Assembly: GCF_001905545.1 (NCBI RefSeq)
Contig: NZ_LIPD01000017.1
Coordinates: 58,109 to 119,265, forward strand
Length of the DNA: 61,157 nucleotides
Source: Streptomyces sp. CB02056
GTDB taxonomy: Bacteria; Actinomycetota; Actinomycetes; Streptomycetales; Streptomycetaceae
Direction: 5' to 3'
Part shown: piece after piece, positions 59,404-61,157 of the stretch
Layout: the number at the start of each line of letters is the position of its first letter
How positions within the stretch are numbered: the first letter of the stretch is position 1
Notes under the pieces: model-generated
Database searches by the model: none
What the model was told of the DNA's origin: nothing
Seen by the model: the letters and a program-made list of their open reading frames with translations, nothing else
Position numbers and translations under genes: made by a program

Positions 59404-60594
59404 TCAGTGGGTGGAGAAGACCGCCTCGCGGGCGTCGGACAGGGCACGTTGCAGGGCGCCGAGCAGGACCGGCGAGCCGGACAGGGCGGTGCTGCGGACC
59501 TCCGGCCGGGCGATGGAGATCCGCGCCAGTTCGTCCTCGACCAGCGCGCGCAGCCGTTCGCCGCCCGCGCTCGGCACCACACCGGAGAGGACCACCAGCT
59601 GGGGGTCGACGACGGCGACGATCACCGCCAGCCCGACGGCGAGCCGCCCGGCCAGCTCGGCGAGGAAGGCGTCGCCGGCGCCGGGGGTGGCCAGCGCCCT
59701 GGCGATGGACTCCTGCGCGGTGGCCGCGCCGAGCCCGTGCTCACGGGCCAGCGACCGGACGGCGGGCGCGCCGACCAGCGCCTGGAACCCGCCGAACTTG
59801 CGGCGGCGGGCGTCCCACTCGACCGGGGAGTCGGGCAGCGGCATGTAGCCGACCTCCCCGGCGCCGCCGGTGAAGCCGCGGTGCAGCCGCCCGGCGATCA
59901 CGATCGCCGCGCCGACCCCGGCCCCGGCCCAGAGCAGGACGAAGTCCTCGAAGCCGGCCGCGGCGCCCGAGGAGCGCTCGGCGACGGCGGCCAGGTTCAC
60001 GTCGTTCTCGATCGACACCGGCGCGCCGATCGCCTCGGTCAGCTCCTCGACCAGCCGCGGCGAGTGCCAGCCCGGCAGGTGGGAGGCGTAGCGCAGCTTG
60101 CCGGTGACCGGGTCGGGGGCGCCGCCGACCCCGATCGCGACGGTGCGCAGGGCGCCCTCCGGCAGACCGGCGGCCCGGACCGCCTCGGCCACCGCGGCGG
60201 CGACGGTGGGCACGGTCGCGGCGGCCGGCACGCCCTTGGTCGGCACGGTGTGCCCGGCCAGCGTGGTGCCGGTGATGTCGGCGACGGCGACCTCGATGCC
60301 GCTGTTGGTGACGTCCAGTCCGGCGACGTACCCGGCGGCCGGATTCACCTGGTACAGCCGGGCGTTGGGACCGGGCCCGCCCGCCGTGGTACCGACCGGC
60401 AGGACCAGCCCGGCCGCCTCCAGCCGGGCCAGCAGCTGGGAGGCGGTGGGCTTGGACAGCCCGGTGAGGGTGCCGATCTGGGTACGGGAGAGCGGCCCGT
60501 TCTCCAGCAGCAGTTCGAGGGCGGCGCGGTCGTTGATGGCGCGCAGCAGACTGGGGGTGCCGGCGAGGGGGGCCTTGGCGGTGCTCTTGGTCAT
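59404..60594 (-). CDS. ROK-family transcriptional repressor
   Basis: A 396-residue protein. The N-terminal winged helix (about 18-72) has LLLENGPLSRTQIGTLTGLS and KPTASQLLARLEAAGLV. A ROK sugar-kinase-like domain follows (YVAGLDVTNSGIEVAVADIT, ENDVNLAAVAERSSGAAAGF, WAGAGVGAAIVIAGRLHRGF). The kinase phosphate loop DxGGT is degenerate (DVTNSG) and the cysteine zinc cluster is missing, so it is a sensor, not an enzyme. It is co-directional with, and directly upstream of, the importer operon. GGAGG positioned for the second Met sets the start. Confidence 0.93.
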   Translation of the reverse strand: MTKSTAKAPLAGTPSLLRAINDRAALELLLENGPLSRTQIGTLTGLSKPTASQLLARLEAAGLVLPVGTTAGGPGPNARLYQVNPAAGYVAGLDVTNSGIEVAVADITGTTLAGHTVPTKGVPAAATVPTVAAAVAEAVRAAGLPEGALRTVAIGVGGAPDPVTGKLRYASHLPGWHSPRLVEELTEAIGAPVSIENDVNLAAVAERSSGAAAGFEDFVLLWAGAGVGAAIVIAGRLHRGFTGGAGEVGYMPLPDSPVEWDARRRKFGGFQALVGAPAVRSLAREHGLGAATAQESIARALATPGAGDAFLAELAGRLAVGLAVIVAVVDPQLVVLSGVVPSAGGERLRALVEDELARISIARPEVRSTALSGSPVLLGALQRALSDAREAVFSTH

Positions 60595-60681
60595 GCCCGG
60601 CATCCTCCTCTTCCGGCTGGTCGTCGACGTCCTGCGGGTGTCCCCGGCGTGGGGAGCGGGCGGGTTTCGGACGAACTGTTA

Positions 60682-60692
60682 GGAAACTTTCC
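60682..60692. promoter_or_regulatory. Probable ROK operator
   Basis: The palindrome GGAAA-C-TTTCC lies in the context TTAGGAAACTTTCCAG, 87 bp before the ROK start. It resembles the AT-rich symmetric sites bound by ROK repressors in actinobacteria, so autoregulation is likely. Confidence 0.65.
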
Positions 60693-60862
60693 AGTCGCTA
60701 GGGAAGGACCGTAAGCGCCCTGTCGTAGGGGTGTCAATGGTGGGCGGAGCGGAGGATGCCGAAGCGTTACCCGACACCACGAAGCCCCGCCCCCACCGTG
60801 GTGGGAGCGGCGCCGACGCCCACCCGGCCCCACACGGAAATCCGTATGAGGAAGAAGAACAA

Positions 60863-60898
60863 GCGCGTCACCCTCCCCGGAAGAGGAGGGTGACGCGC
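60863..60898. terminator. Long hairpin 1
   Basis: Perfect 14-bp arms (GCGCGTCACCCTCC and complement) with an eight-base loop. Confidence 0.75.
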
Positions 60899-60927
60899 CA
60901 ATGAATCAGGATTGAAAGCAGTGGGGA

Positions 60928-60969
60928 TTCTGGTGTGGCCCCTCGATGAGTCGAGGGGCCATACCAGAA
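60928..60969. terminator. Long hairpin 2
   Basis: Nineteen-base arms (TTCTGGTGTGGCCCCTCGA and complement, one G-T pair) with a TGAG loop. No U-tract directly follows. Confidence 0.75.
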
Positions 60970-61005
60970 GGGAAATGCTTCAACAAGATCGGGAAAGAGA
61001 AGGAT

Positions 61006-61052
61006 TTTTGTGTTGCCCGCCTCGCTTGGGCGGCGAGGCGGGCAACACAAAA
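61006..61052. terminator. Long hairpin 3, bidirectional terminator-like
   Basis: Twenty-base perfect arms (TTTTGTGTTGCCCGCCTCGC and complement) with a seven-base loop. The arms end in T/A tracts, so it can act as a rho-independent terminator on both strands. Confidence 0.85.
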
Positions 61053-61157
61053 GGCATGCCGGCTATTGAGAACAGGTGCGGTGGCTTGCCTCGATGAGGT
61101 GTGGCCTGCGGATTCCTTGATGAATGAAGATGAGAATCCGGGTTCCGCTCCTCGACA

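Larger units (their letters stand above)
60695..61157. other. Gene-poor right end with three long hairpins
   Basis: Upstream of the ROK gene. No open frame has a ribosome site or family resemblance; the two frames of about 60 codons overlap the hairpins and look accidental. The stretch from about 60845 is clearly less GC-rich than the rest of the window. Confidence 0.6.

Noticed and set aside
59404..60594. ROK-family glucokinase
   Set aside because: It has an N-terminal winged helix and lacks both the DxGGT phosphate loop and the cysteine zinc cluster.
60868..61097. Two open frames of about 60 codons at the right end
   Set aside because: They lie on opposite strands across the long hairpins, with no ribosome sites or recognisable sequence.

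Overview
The window is high-GC actinobacterial DNA. The third codon position is mostly G or C, GTG and TTG starts are common, and the accessory gene families are typical of Streptomycetaceae: XRE/DUF5753 with DUF397 and an anti-sigma-like ATPase, HAF-repeat secreted proteins, PPOX F420 proteins and ROK regulators. I infer Streptomyces or Kitasatospora and cannot resolve further. The 18-G run at base 1 looks like a contig-edge artefact. No rRNA, CRISPR array, complete insertion sequence, prophage or large biosynthetic cluster is visible.

Bases 1-7200: a lectin-LysM protein; a Streptomyces-type regulatory cassette (hypothetical protein, HATPase, XRE/DUF5753 and two DUF397 proteins); a CGNR-like regulator; and a zinc alcohol dehydrogenase/esterase pair. 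Then comes a scarred segment with a duplicated dehydrogenase-esterase junction, an antitoxin-like gene and a wrecked PIN toxin. It is bracketed by a 47-bp direct repeat and ends at tRNA-Leu(CAG).

Bases 7200-18650: an orphan gene of about 1,170 codons with C-terminal membrane helices, then a run of small secreted proteins. These include a peptidoglycan-binding protein, a crystallin/I36-like protein, two tandem secreted paralogues, two 89-residue paralogues in a 620-bp tandem duplication, and two HAF-repeat paralogues. A repeated GGCCGGTCGACC hairpin is scattered through part of this stretch.

Bases 18900-34600: a two-component system; an amidase and a divergent TetR regulator with clear palindromic operators; an EPSP-synthase-like enzyme followed by an Rnl2-type RNA ligase; a YCII/ECF sigma pair; an esterase; an AurF-type diiron oxygenase with an FprB-type ferredoxin-ferredoxin reductase; and a Rieske oxygenase/methyltransferase pair.

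Bases 34600-43900 hold the most interesting module: a 1,585-residue AAA ATPase, a flotillin and a membrane OB-fold (YqiJ-like) protein with a histidine-rich loop. All three are transcribed leftward from below an array of seven exact 21-bp repeats that also touches the end of a PucR-type regulator gene.

Bases 44000-53300: a GntR regulator divergent from a tyrosine phosphatase across a perfect 20-bp palindrome, a DUF4291 protein, an ABC exporter divergent from a two-component system, and two exported proteins.

Bases 53375-60700: a complete sugar-uptake operon (ROK regulator, binding lipoprotein, two permeases, GH4 glycosidase, BadF-type sugar kinase) closed by a hairpin. The last 300 bases contain three long hairpins and no convincing gene.
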